From contig NW_024468909.1 of the NCBI RefSeq assembly GCF_011745365.1, positions 124,001-188,000 of the forward strand: DNA of 64,000 bases. The letters run 5' to 3'. Under the pieces are notes generated by a model. It saw nothing but the letters and a program-made list of their open reading frames with translations. It had not been told where the DNA came from and made no database searches. This stretch comes from Cryphonectria parasitica EP155. Lineage: Eukaryota > Ascomycota > Sordariomycetes > Diaporthales > Cryphonectriaceae. Positions within the stretch are counted from its first letter, which is position 1. The number at the start of each line of letters is the position of its first letter. The position numbers and the translations under genes were made by a program. Positions 46,701 to 56,884 of the stretch are shown one piece after another.

Positions 46701-48073
46701 TGAAGGCCGCTCGGCGACTTGATTGAAGACACGACGAGCCACCTTCTGTGTGTCTGAATTATCCTTGGTGGAATACAAGCAGCGAGCCTTCAAGTCGGTG
46801 TCATAGGTTCCAACCAGATGATCTGTCAGCTCGCCTGATTTGTCTCAGCACAAGGCATGCGCGAACAGTGATAGGTGAACACTAGTTCTATAGCTATCTA
46901 AGTAGGTATTCAGATTTACCTATCGTAGTTCTATTATTGCTCATGGCCGTGAGTCGGTCCATAATTAGACACGAGACACATGCACTTTTGGTAGATCCTT
47001 CTTGTGAGTAACACGTAGCCGTACAATTGTACGAATACAAAAGCAGGGTTGTCTGCGGTTCAACTACAGCTGAGTCTCTTTCGGCCGCTTGTTGAAAGGT
47101 CCGCATGTCATGCTTGGTGCCTTTGAGACATTTAGGAACAGTGATAGGCACACGTATTTGTGCGCAGAGGGAGTAGCTGCATTCGTATTGTATCGCCTTT
47201 GCACTCTTCAAACGAACATTTGCACGGGCCTCCTTTTCTGTAAAGCACATCACTAACCGGCTAATTCAACACGTCACAGGGGGGCGGATACGCATGTGCC
47301 CGTCTGCCCACCCGCAATTATCAGACTAGGCTATTCCGATGAGAAAGGGGAGGATATGGACTGGTAAAGCAAACAATCAACCCACTAAGACTCTTCCCCC
47401 CACTCTCTTCCCTAAAGCTGACAGCAGGCCTAGGACCGCTAAAACTAACAAAGCAGTCGTAGTCAAGCGACTCAAGTCTCTATGCTCGTCTAGCCCTGCT
47501 TGCATACTAGCGGTGTACCTTGTCAAGTGCCGAATAGGGACGCGGGTGTGGATCTCACAGGGCGACACCAGACTGGACCATGATGCTGTCCATGGACAAA
47601 CGGAAACCATGACGGGACGCTGTGGGCTTTGATGCGTACCTCTGTGCATGGCATCACAGCATTCACACACGAGTATCAGCTTGTAGGCATACTCTGGGTC
47701 CAATTCAATGCACAGCATCGTCACATACTGTGAATGGTTTCTTTATATCTATCCTTTCCTTTCGCAGTCCCTGATACATTCACTTGGGCTTTTTGTCACG
47801 AAAGCTACATGCCACGTCTTTCTTTCTCAATTCAAGGGACCTGCATGAACCTTGCTCTGTGTCTCGGCATATATCTGACAGCTGCTATTGTCAGACATTG
47901 ATAATTACTTATTTGCCTTACCGCTTCGCATCTCTCTCCTCTCTTCTTTGACTTCCCTAATAGCTAGCACATGGAAGAGAGTCACATCACCGAGAGAAGA
48001 AGATAAAACGAGGAGGGCGCCTGACCGTGAGATAGTCACCAGCTAGTCCCGCCCGAGCATCAAATCTCAGACC
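43710..48073. other. 4.4-kb gene-poor region
   Basis: No gene can be supported. Frames of 60-136 codons occur on both strands (43907-44272 minus, 45852-46262 plus, 47339-47632 plus with 47377-47724 minus opposite) but lack domains, consistent composition or splice structure. A C10-G6 palindromic run lies at 44419-44434 and a C run near 45460. No long terminal repeats, terminal inverted repeats or transposase fragments were recognised. Strongly diverged repeat relics are possible but not visible by eye. Confidence 0.4.
44419..44434. repeat. homopolymer C10-G6 run
   Basis: Ten C directly followed by six G, which can form a small GC hairpin, in the middle of the gene-poor region. No gene context. 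Confidence 0.8.
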
Positions 48074-50607
48074 ATGATTGATGTTCCTAAGGATGCACAC
48101 TGCACAGGACAACGAAATGGGTGGACTCTCAAAAAGCCATGGGGGGATCTCTCCGACACAGCACGTCACTACTACTACATATTCCTCGCCGTCGTCTTCT
48201 TTGCTGTTGCACAGCTCCTCACGTGCGCCTGGGACATGGCACTCTGGACTGTCAAGCAGGATTTCCCAGGTCAGGTTGTTGCTATGATTTTCGTTTGGCT
48301 CCTCATGTGGACTGTGCAAGTAGTCTTCTTCAGGCCGGGCGAGGGACTGGAGAGCTTCTACCATTGTCACCTCAAGCCACCTGTGAGTTTCTTCCTTTTC
48401 TTCTCTCTCAACTTGTCAATGCTCTGGTTCGTTTAATAATTGGTGCTGGTTCGTTACTTTCTTCCGCAGACCGAGATACTCAACAAACACATGTCTATCG
48501 GATTCACAGTCCCCTTTCTTCCGCTTATAAGCCAATCGTTCGTGGGTGCAGAGCAAATAGGCCTTTTGACGACAGCTTTTGGTAAGTCTTGTGCTGAATA
48601 TTGAGCCTTGTCCTCCCCTCTCTTTTTTCCTGTTTCCTTTCCTTCTCCCTCCCATGAAAGACGATTGGTGCACCTGAAGTCAAGCCTAACATGATGGCAC
48701 ATTGTACAGCCCTGACAGGTGTGCTGAACTCAATCTTTGTGTATGTGATCGCGTACTACATACAATGCTGGATCACGAAGCTCGTCATGAAAGTCCGACC
48801 GTCGGCAAACCGTGCTATGCGACACAGGAATGACTTAGAGGTCGAGTCTGTCCAGCACGAAAGCCACATCCACGTCAATCCCCCGCAACTGGGCCTGATG
48901 CCCCACGAGGTCGTTGAGTGTGCCGCCGGTGGACCAAGCTGTGTCAGGATGGACGACGACGTCGAGCAGTCCTGTTTGGATCCGTCTCGGAAGCACCTCA
49001 GTGATGTCTCGACGTTGTGTACTTTGTCTGGGTACGCGAGCGATTCGAACGGGCCGAATGCGGCTGATGAAGCAGACGCACAAGCAACATGCGGTGCACT
49101 GCCTAAGGACGCCTTGCGGATATTGGAGGACGGGACTAGATCAACAGATGCAGCCGCCTCCTTGTCGATGACCGCATCACGACGCATCATTTTAGCTACA
49201 CGGGTGTGGATACAGCATCACGTTTTCCTCATCCTATCCATTCTGCTTTTTCTCGTTTTGGGAGTTCCGTTGTCATACCTGCGGGACAACGATTTGTTCC
49301 TAGATACAGGCTTCCTCTTCATCATGTGGTTGACATTCACCTCAGCGCAGGCTAGATTGAAGCAGCACATCACAAGCCACATGCAGCAGCGACATTACCA
49401 TCCACAACAGGCTCAACAGAGGAGTGTTGGCTTGACAGCCTTAGCGACACTGCTTAACCCTGTTCTCTGGACCTCACTCTTCCTCGTCTGCTACGGCTTC
49501 GCAAAATCCTGTATCCGCCAGGAGCCCACTGCTCTCGTTGTCGCTCGCTTCAAAACCAACAACACTATTTCTGACATCATCGCCCACCACATCGACCTAT
49601 TCGACATCAGTCCCAGCTCTACATCTCTCGACGCGTTAGCATCATCGAATTCATCCTCGTCCCCTCACACCATGCACTTTACGTTGGGGGCAGGTGACAT
49701 AGCAACCTCCATCCTCAATGCTGGCATTGTATCCTGGGGCTTGAAGCTCTTTGAGTACCGCCACCAAATAGTATCTCGTGGCGGCCTCACCGTGCTCATC
49801 ACCTCTTCGATTGTTGCCATCTTCAACATCATAGCGTGGCCTCTCCTCGCCCACCGAATTGGTGTTCGACCTGCTGCTTCAAATTTGAGCTTTGCTGCGC
49901 GGAGTGTGACCATCGCCTTAAGTATACCAGCCATGGGGAGCCTGGGAGGCGATGCAAGTGTCAATGCTGTGGGTGTTGTGGTCAACGGGATCTGTTTCCA
50001 ACTTGCGGCAGGATTCTTGGTGGGCGGACAGGGAATACACTCTGCAATGGGGCGGTGGTGTATGGTTGCGCGTAGCTGGATGTGGACCATCGTGGGTACA
50101 TCGAGGAACAGCCAGGGCGCAGAAGTATCCTTCTCGCGCGAAGACAAGGCGAACAACCGACTACAAACTCAATCTCCAGCAGGGTTCTCCAATAGACTTG
50201 CGCGATTGAGTGATGAGGACAACCATCATCGTCACACGCGGCACAACTCAAACGCCACGCACATCGAGGGGCGACATGCATCTGACTCTCTTGATTTTGC
50301 GCACGAGACCGTGCCAACATGTAGCGCAGGTCGTTGCAGAACCGATGATGATGCGGCAAAACACCACGAACGACAGCAGACTGAGCTAACCCTGGCTCAT
50401 GGGGATGACCTCGCCACCGTGGCAGCAGGCGTCACAATCGGCATCAACGCCGCGGCGATGGGCACAGCACACTTGTATGAGCAGAACAGGAAAGCAGCGC
50501 CTTACTCTGCGCTTTCCATGACCATGTTTGGGATCTTCACCGTGCTGTTCACCGTCTCGAGCCCGATGGTGGAGTGGCTTGTTGCCTCGGTCGGCGGCGG
50601 TTCATGA
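48074..50607 (+). CDS. LrgA/LrgB-type integral membrane protein (PLGG1-like)
   Basis: Three exons (48074-48382, 48470-48581, 48710-50607) give 772 residues. The N-terminal third has an LrgA-like set of helices (YYYIFLAVVFFAVAQLL, VVAMIFVWLLMWTVQVVFF) and HMSIGFTVPFLPLIS across the first splice. A long hydrophilic loop (about residues 180-300, rich in Asp, Ser and Cys) follows. The C-terminal half carries the LrgB signature: GAGDIATSILNAGIVSWGLK, ARSVTIALSIPAMGSLGGD and AAGVTIGINAAAMGTAHLYE, with a second hydrophilic His-rich insert in between. In bacteria LrgA/LrgB act with holin-like Cid proteins; the plant fusion PLGG1 is a plastid glycolate/glycerate transporter. The fungal fusion has the same domain order but large extra loops; its cargo and membrane are not known. 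Start chosen at the first ATG of the open frame. Confidence 0.88.
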
Positions 50608-51416
50608 CACTCACTCTTCCATGTTTTGCATTGGTAAGGGGGATATTACATACTGCATAGAGGATGCGCAAACTAGGTGTGAGGAACATTGAATGGCTTG
50701 ATTTGATTGATTTTACACATCGTTATGGTTGCGGGGCGTCTACGCCAGAACGAATGTATTAGCATGAAACTTGCACGCCATAGTACAGAATAAAGCTGGA
50801 AAAGGTTCCGAAGATTGTAACCCGGATGCGTTTTGCACTTTGTTTGTAACGTGCAAGTCGCTGGAAATCCAAACTTGGCTGGGTACATGAAACTGCAACT
50901 ATAGTCATTGCATTTGAATGGGCTGTGAAGAACAGTGAGGTCTGTCTCGCCTAGTGCGGCTGCACTAATAAACATGGATCGGTTTTAGCACTCAAAGCAC
51001 ATTGCTATGAAGATACAATTTTTATGGATGGTGCCCAGGCAAAGGCCAAATAACTGGCACGAGCTACACTCTATAACTTGCATGCATATCTCAATGTCGG
51101 GAAGGGTTTCTGAGGCGGACTCCTGGCGGGGATGCGGCGGATGTGGTATTAGCATATTGCATGCATGCATGTCACCCACAACACAAAAATCGAGGCTGAG
51201 TCTTTGCGTGCTTTAATTTCCGAGACTCTTGTTGGCAAGGCTTTACCATAGGGACATATTTTATGTATTTTATTTTTGGTATTCACTGTCATGTGTATCA
51301 ATCTTTCATGCCCGTTCGACTCGGCTGGGGTTGTCATTGAGTGGTGCGAGCTTGGCATGAAACACATCTTCTCTTCCGTTTCCTTTGGCGTATCCTTCAT
51401 CCTGGATTTCCAAATC
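50608..51416. other. intergenic between convergent genes
   Basis: The LrgB-like gene and the Pin1 gene converge here. Short frames only; the Pin1 3' untranslated region should lie at its right end. Confidence 0.5.
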
Positions 51417-52426
51417 CTATTCGAGACTACATCATTGTCAGCAGCAATCCTATGACACGATGTTAAGCTTGTGAGAACTTACCGCTCGATCAAATGCAAC
51501 CCACTCGCGGTATCCACCACGCCCGAGACCTCGCCAGGCTTGAGGCCAAACGCAGCCTCCTCAAAGGCCTGCTGCATATCGCCCTTGCCGAAGTATCCCA
51601 GATCGCCGCGCTTCCTAGCACTGCTACAGTCGGACTCGGTAACGGCCAGCTCTCCAAGACTGACCTCGCCACTCTTGATGCGGTCCTGGTAGCCTTCAAT
51701 AATCTTTCTAGCGTCGTCTTTGGAGCGAGTGATTTCGGCCTATACTCCGGGAATTAATTCGTCAGTCTTGAGATGAGGCTCGATTAGGTTTGGTCCAGGT
51801 TCAGTCGGTGAAAAAAAAAAAAATTCGCCCACTATCGCAGGCGACAGAACCACCATGTAAGGCTACGGATAGCCTCATGCCCCAGTCCGTCCACTTTCTT
51901 TCTTTCTTTCTTCTTTTTCTTTTGCTTTGATCACTCCTCAACATGTTCCCATCTCCCAAAGGTATAGGTCCGTCGAACGTACCTCTTTCCAGCTTGAGGG
52001 TCGTCTGGACTCTGCGTGCTTGACCAGAAGATGTGCGGCGCGGATCTTGCCTTCCCCTCCGCCGAGGTTACCACCGGTGGCGGGGCTGTGGTGCTTGGCC
52101 ATGTAAACCTTGAGCTTCTCGGTATCCGTTCCAGCCGGCGGCTCCCAGCGGCTGTTCTTCTCGAGGGAGTTGAAGTAGTAGGGAAGGTTCTTGGAGTTGC
52201 TGTGGCGGACCTCCCAGTTGGGAGGGAGACCAGTTTCCTGTTTGGAGGAGACATTTGACGTGTCAGCTGTGAGACATCACAACGACGGTGGGAACCTCAG
52301 AAAAGGCGCTGCGTGACCACGGTTGAAGGGGTGTGGGGTGGTAGAGAATGGGGAGTCGAGATTGATAAATAATCGGGTTTGAGTGGTAGGACATGTCTTG
52401 TATAAACTTGCCTGAGTATCAGCCAT
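51417..52426 (-). CDS. Pin1/Ess1-type peptidyl-prolyl cis-trans isomerase (WW + parvulin)
   Basis: Four minus-strand exons: 52426-52412, 52237-51983, 51739-51483 and 51426-51417, giving 178 residues, the usual Pin1/Ess1 size. The first exon is only five codons (MADTQ) and the last only ten bases (completing Arg, then Leu-Glu-stop). The WW domain reads LPPNWEVRHSNSKNLPYYFN and ends SRWEPP. The parvulin domain starts IRAAHLLVKHAESRRPSSW, with the Arg pair that binds phosphate, and ends FGLKPGEVSGVVDTASGLHL. The enzyme isomerises phospho-Ser/Thr-Pro bonds, notably in the RNA polymerase II tail, in the nucleus. Intron 1 uses a GC donor (CAG/GCAAGT) with a CAG acceptor. Intron 2 is long (243 nt). 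Identity is certain; the exact tiny terminal exons are inferred from family ends. Confidence 0.93.
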
Positions 52427-54311
52427 GATGTTTGGGGGTTTCACTGTTGTTTGGTTATGGGCTGGCTTTTCTTCTTTTCGTTGTCCCAAATGGCTCGTCA
52501 CTGAAAGACGTAAGAAAGAAAGCAACCAATATGTACCGTTTTTAAATGTAAAGTGCCGATGTGACAAATTTGGGGCAAGTGAAGATCAAATGGTTGATGG
52601 AGGTGGTATGCGCGTGCAAGGTTGACCAAGCGACGTACCCAGGGGAAACAAGAGCGAAGGCGGAGGTGGGGCTTAGCGTTTGTTTTCACCAACAACTTTA
52701 CTGGTTGGGGAATGAATGGGGCCCTGCCCAGGTGGGGGGGTAGACATGCCGGGGAGGAGGGGAGGGGACGCACGGGCCAAGGCCCCGACCAACAGTACTA
52801 CTGTGAGTAGTTTACTCCTTTACTCCTTCGCTTTCCTCTTCGCGGATGAAGGCTAGACAAGGATCTGTCTCACGTATCGAGCATCGGAATTGTGGTTGGC
52901 CTTTAGAAGCACTTCGATAGACCGTCAGCATTTTGCATCAGATTCTGAAGTTCAGAGTTCAGAGGGCTACATCGCCGAGGAAGGACGAACATTTTCACTG
53001 GGGCATCCGTTGTGGAGAGGGATGTGGGGTTTGAGAGCCTGCGCATGGTTTCTCGAGGACAGGGACGAAACGATGAGGGGGGCCATCGTGACCATGCCTT
53101 TTTCCCGCCACATGGAAGGGCAGAGAAGGCGTGAACAATCTGCCGAACAGACGTAGACCCGATCTGTGCGATGAGATCACCCGCGGCCCTCGTCCAGGCA
53201 CAATGCATCCTTCAGGACGTCAAGGGGGAAACTCTGTGGTCGATCGTTTGATGTTCCTTAAAGGCCGTCCTTACCAGTAGTGCTTTGTAGCCTCTGGCAG
53301 TATGCACTGTTGCAGTGGGAGGAGGACTTCTCTTGGATGGCTGCCGCGATTACCAATCAGCTTGGCAACGATGATGTGAAATCCTCCATGCTCAGGATGA
53401 CCTATTCATGACTCCATGACTTTGGCTATAACATCAACATTGGGTCACCTACCTAGGCACTAGGACTCGTTGCGCAGGACTGATGCTCAGCCCAAACCCT
53501 GATACCAGTACAGTTGGGGCTCCCTGAGTCCCTAAAAAGACGAGGCAATTAAAACAGCCTTGTCCACATGATCATCGAAAAGAATAAAGAATCATGAATA
53601 GTACATACTGCTGTACTGCACTGCAGCATAGTGCTATGGTAGTACAATCAGCCATCGAAGTCACCATTGGTCAAGGGGGCCATGCTGGCCGGGATGACTC
53701 AACTGCGTAAGGCTGTAGACACGTGCAGTGGATCGTCGGGCTTGGATCATGGACGGGAGATACCAAGGGGGCTGTTCAATGTGGCCGTGTGGCCTCAGTA
53801 TGACGGTGTAAAATTTCCAATACGGTGACCTAGCCATACCATGTCAGGTGAAATTTTGTACCTCGTTCAGCGGTGCACTTGTGTCATCAAGCCGCTCGCC
53901 CTAGATACTCTGGTCCAATGCCCAATACAGTATCTGGTGCAGTGAAGGACCGCCCACTTGATCACCGGCGCCCCACTAGGCTTGCTCACGTACCCCTGTG
54001 CCCGCTTCGAAAGACCGCGTCCGTGCTCAGCTGTCAGGCTCAAAAAACAACTTGCGTTGTCCATCCACATGTTCTTCGACCCCCAACTTCTTACTTTTCC
54101 TCAACCACATTTTACCCTACCACCACGAGCAGAATTATTCTTTTTGCCCTTGAGGTTTCCTACCACCACTGCTTCTGAAATCACAGACATTGCAATATCA
54201 ACTGTCAACCCGAGTTAGATTTCAACCTCTACTCTGACGTCCGCGACCGCATCCTCCATCGAGAAAGAACAAGACCTCCTGAGATCAACGCAACCAGCGG
54301 ATCGCGACGAG
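52427..54311. other. intergenic between divergent Pin1 and RPB9 genes
   Basis: 1.9 kb between two divergently transcribed genes, so promoters for both. Frames at 52890-53208 and 53867-54218 occur on both strands with no content. The stretch 54090-54230 is pyrimidine-rich and lies shortly before the RPB9 start, probably leader. Confidence 0.5.
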
Positions 54312-55414
54312 ATGTCCTCTACCCCACAAGAAGCCGACGGGGCCCAGGTGCCCCAGAAACACGGCAACATGCCCGTGTCCATCCTCTTCTGCCGCGAGTG
54401 CTCCAACATGCTGTATCCCAAGGAGGACAAGGAGGCCCGCCGCCTGATGTACCAGTGCAGGACCTGCCAGCATACCGAGGACGCTACCTCCAACTGCGTC
54501 TACCGAAACATCCTCAAGAGCCAGGCTGGCGACACAGCAGGCGTCACCCATGACGTTGCCCTCGATCCCACGGTTGGTGGCCCCAACACAAATCACACAT
54601 CCAGCCCTCCTTCTCCCCCGCCTTCCCCTTCCTCTACCTTTGCCATGTGCGGCTGTTGCGGCCAGATCATCATGTGCTCTGATTGCGAGAACCGTCCTGC
54701 CGCCGTTCCCGCTCCTGGACCTTGTGAGCACGATTCTGTCGCCGATTCGCCCTCTACCCCTCCTCGCTCGTACCAGGCCGAGCAGGCCGCTCCAATATTA
54801 GCTTCGTCCGAGGCGAAAGATTCCTGGAACCGCATCCTCGAGGAGATCAGCAACTTGGATATCGGTGCCTTGGATGCCGACATGGACCTGGAGCCCGACG
54901 ACGATATGGCCAACTGGGAGCCTGAGACGTAGGAGCACCTGCTCTTTCTGCATCGCATGCCATACGACTTACAATCTTGGTTACGACTTCGAGTCCGCAT
55001 CTACCGATCCCCCACGACACACCTTCGACTGGGGCCTTCTCCCCTCTATACTCTAATCAGAGCACACGCGCAATACACTGCATAGCACTTGCAGATGGCG
55101 AGGGCAATGATGTTATTTCAGGAGCGGGATGTTGTTTAAAAGAGGATGATGCTTTGCATGATTCTTCTCTTGTTCAAGAACCTGCTGCTGACGTGTCGCC
55201 TCTACTTTCTTTCTAGCTACCTCGCTCGGACAAGAAGTGCCCCGCCTGCGGCCACGAGGAGGCTGTTTTCTTCCAATCCCAACAACGAACTAGAGATACT
55301 GGCATGGTAAGAGAAGCGCCAGGACCCTTCCCTCCTCCGATCACACAGAACCTGACGATGTGTTTGCAGAAATTGTACTACGTTTGCTGCTCCTGTGGTG
55401 AGATCTACCAGTAG
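54312..55414 (+). CDS. RPB9: RNA polymerase II subunit Rpb9
   Basis: Three exons (54312-54572, 55217-55306, 55370-55414) give 131 residues, close to the roughly 122-125 known for the subunit. The N-terminal zinc ribbon is [14 protein letters not shown] with [11 protein letters not shown], followed by the [21 protein letters not shown] join between exons 1 and 2, which is strongly conserved in the family. [20 protein letters not shown] and CSCGEIYQ make the second zinc ribbon. Rpb9 sits at the jaw of RNA polymerase II and affects start-site choice, elongation and fidelity. Intron 1 is 644 nt, several times the norm here, with a weak GTTGGT donor, and the exon 1 frame stays open for 119 codons into it. 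The frame also stays open for 136 codons beyond the stop. Both are discussed as findings. Start at 54312; a later Met at 54369 is possible. Confidence 0.92.
54573..54935 (+). other. in-frame open reading extension inside RPB9 intron 1
   Basis: If intron 1 is retained, translation continues for 119 codons to a TAG, giving a 206-residue protein with only the first zinc ribbon. The extension starts Pro/Ser-rich, then shows [15 protein letters not shown], a four-Cys cluster, and an acidic tail ([18 protein letters not shown]). Codon use is GC-rich like true exons here. Whether it is ever translated, or marks a separate exon or gene, cannot be told. Confidence 0.3.
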
Positions 55415-55825
55415 GATGGTTCTCGATCTCCCACGGGAACAGTCTTTTTCAGTCGCCAATCTGTGGCTGCTCGCGGGCAACAGTCCGCCGCTCAGCCTTC
55501 AACTCCACCCCGCCCTGGTCAGGCTGAACCGCCCTCTGTTGAGAGAACTTGGTCACCGTCTCACGCGTTCATCATGTCGCCTCTGAATCTGCCGGCTGCC
55601 TCGTCTCTGGAATGGTATGACGGGGAATTTGCACAGCCAATGTCGAGGACTTTGTCCGCAGAAACTCGCGCGCCCTCGGTGCCACCTCCTCATCCAGAGT
55701 CACAGCCCGTGTCAGAGACTGTACCTACAACCCTCTCCGAGTCTGATACGTCCATATCGCAGAACGTGCCAACAGCGGGACAACTGTCCTTGGATGACTT
55801 CATGAAAACTGGTCCAGATCATTGA
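55415..55825 (+). other. in-frame 136-codon open extension after the RPB9 stop
   Basis: Directly after CAG-TAG the same frame remains open until 55825, rich in Ser, Pro, Thr and Glu (for example SPLNLPAASSLEWYDGEFAQ) and ending LSLDDFMKTGPDH. There is an in-frame Met at 55574. It could be readthrough product, an alternatively spliced exon, the last exon of another gene, or chance. Confidence 0.25.
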
Positions 55826-56405
55826 TTAGGGGATTGGGAGTAAGGTTTGATTCGGATTCTTTCCGGCAAGGAGTTTAGGTGAGGATTGGAAATGGGAAGA
55901 ATGGGCGAATAGACCGAAAATGGAACATGGTGGGAATTTGTACCAATAAAAATTCAGAAGGATAGGATTTCTCTCTGCAGGCCATCCCATCCAAATTAAT
56001 TGACCAGCGATAATCTTCATAATCCCGAACCTTGCCATAGTTGTGATTGTATTGTAGGCTTGGCCTTTATTCCCCGAATTCGCTCTCATAGACTACATGT
56101 GATTTTGTTAACTCCTGCCATGCCCCTTGTATCAAGTATTGAGTGGTGGTATATAGCGCCGCCATCTTGACACCCATTCTTATACCTTGTGCCGCCAGCG
56201 CATCGAAAAACTGTTCTGCGCACCCATCTTTGATCCGGACTTGATGGAATGGTTCGCCTCCCGCGTCTTCTTCGTTCTTCCCTTGGAAATCCCTCGTGAC
56301 CACGTCCGAGCGGAAACTACCAACGTTCGTGTGAAGAGACGGCGCAGACCCAACCTCCAAATGTCATATTAAATCTTCTCCTTTTTTTTGATGGTGACCT
56401 GTGGC
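55826..56405. other. intergenic between RPB9 and uL14m genes
   Basis: About 580 bases holding the probable 3' ends of both convergent genes. A short frame at 56187-56372 shows no content. Confidence 0.5.
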
Positions 56406-56884
56406 TCATGCATGCATGGGCGCCATGCTCAAGATCTTGCTCCAGTTCTTCCTCCTCAGCTCCTGACCCACGACACCGTTGATCCGGCTCCCAATGGGCT
56501 CACCACCCTTGTTCAGCAGTACACAAGCATTATCGTCGAATCTGATCACGCTTCCGTCCGTCCTTTGGACCTTGTATTTTGTGCGGACGACGACAGCGTG
56601 GCGGATGTCGCCACGCTTGACCTTGTTGGCGGCGCTGGCGGAGGCCATGCCCTCTCCGGTCGCGGAACGTTGTTGCTGGACGACACAGACGATGCGGTCA
56701 CCGATGGAGGCGTGTCGTTTCTGGCCGACAATCATGGCACACTCGACGATGCTGGCGCCGGAGTTGTCGATGCAGTTGAGCATGGTCTGCGGATACAAGT
56801 GGTCAGTCAACTTTGAATCTATCTTGCCTGCTCTGTCTTGCTTTCTCTTTTCTTGTACTGAGTACATACTTTTAATTGAATCAT
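56406..56884 (-). CDS. mitochondrial large-subunit ribosomal protein uL14m (L14 family)
   Basis: Two minus-strand exons (56884-56870, 56786-56406; 83-nt intron) give 131 residues. Exon 1 is only five codons (MIQLK), and the joined start MIQLKTMLNCIDNSGASIVE is the typical L14 N-terminus. GDIRHAVVVRTKYKVQRTDG and VIRFDDNACVLLN followed by IGSRINGVVGQELR are the conserved core of uL14. Length and bacterial-like character point to the mitochondrial rather than cytosolic protein (yeast Mrpl38). uL14 lies at the subunit interface of the large mitochondrial subunit. There is no long targeting presequence, as in the yeast homologue. Confidence 0.92.

Noticed and set aside
47339..47724. Overlapping 97- and 115-codon frames on opposite strands
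   Set aside because: I considered a repeat-element relic; neither strand shows a transposase or reverse-transcriptase motif.
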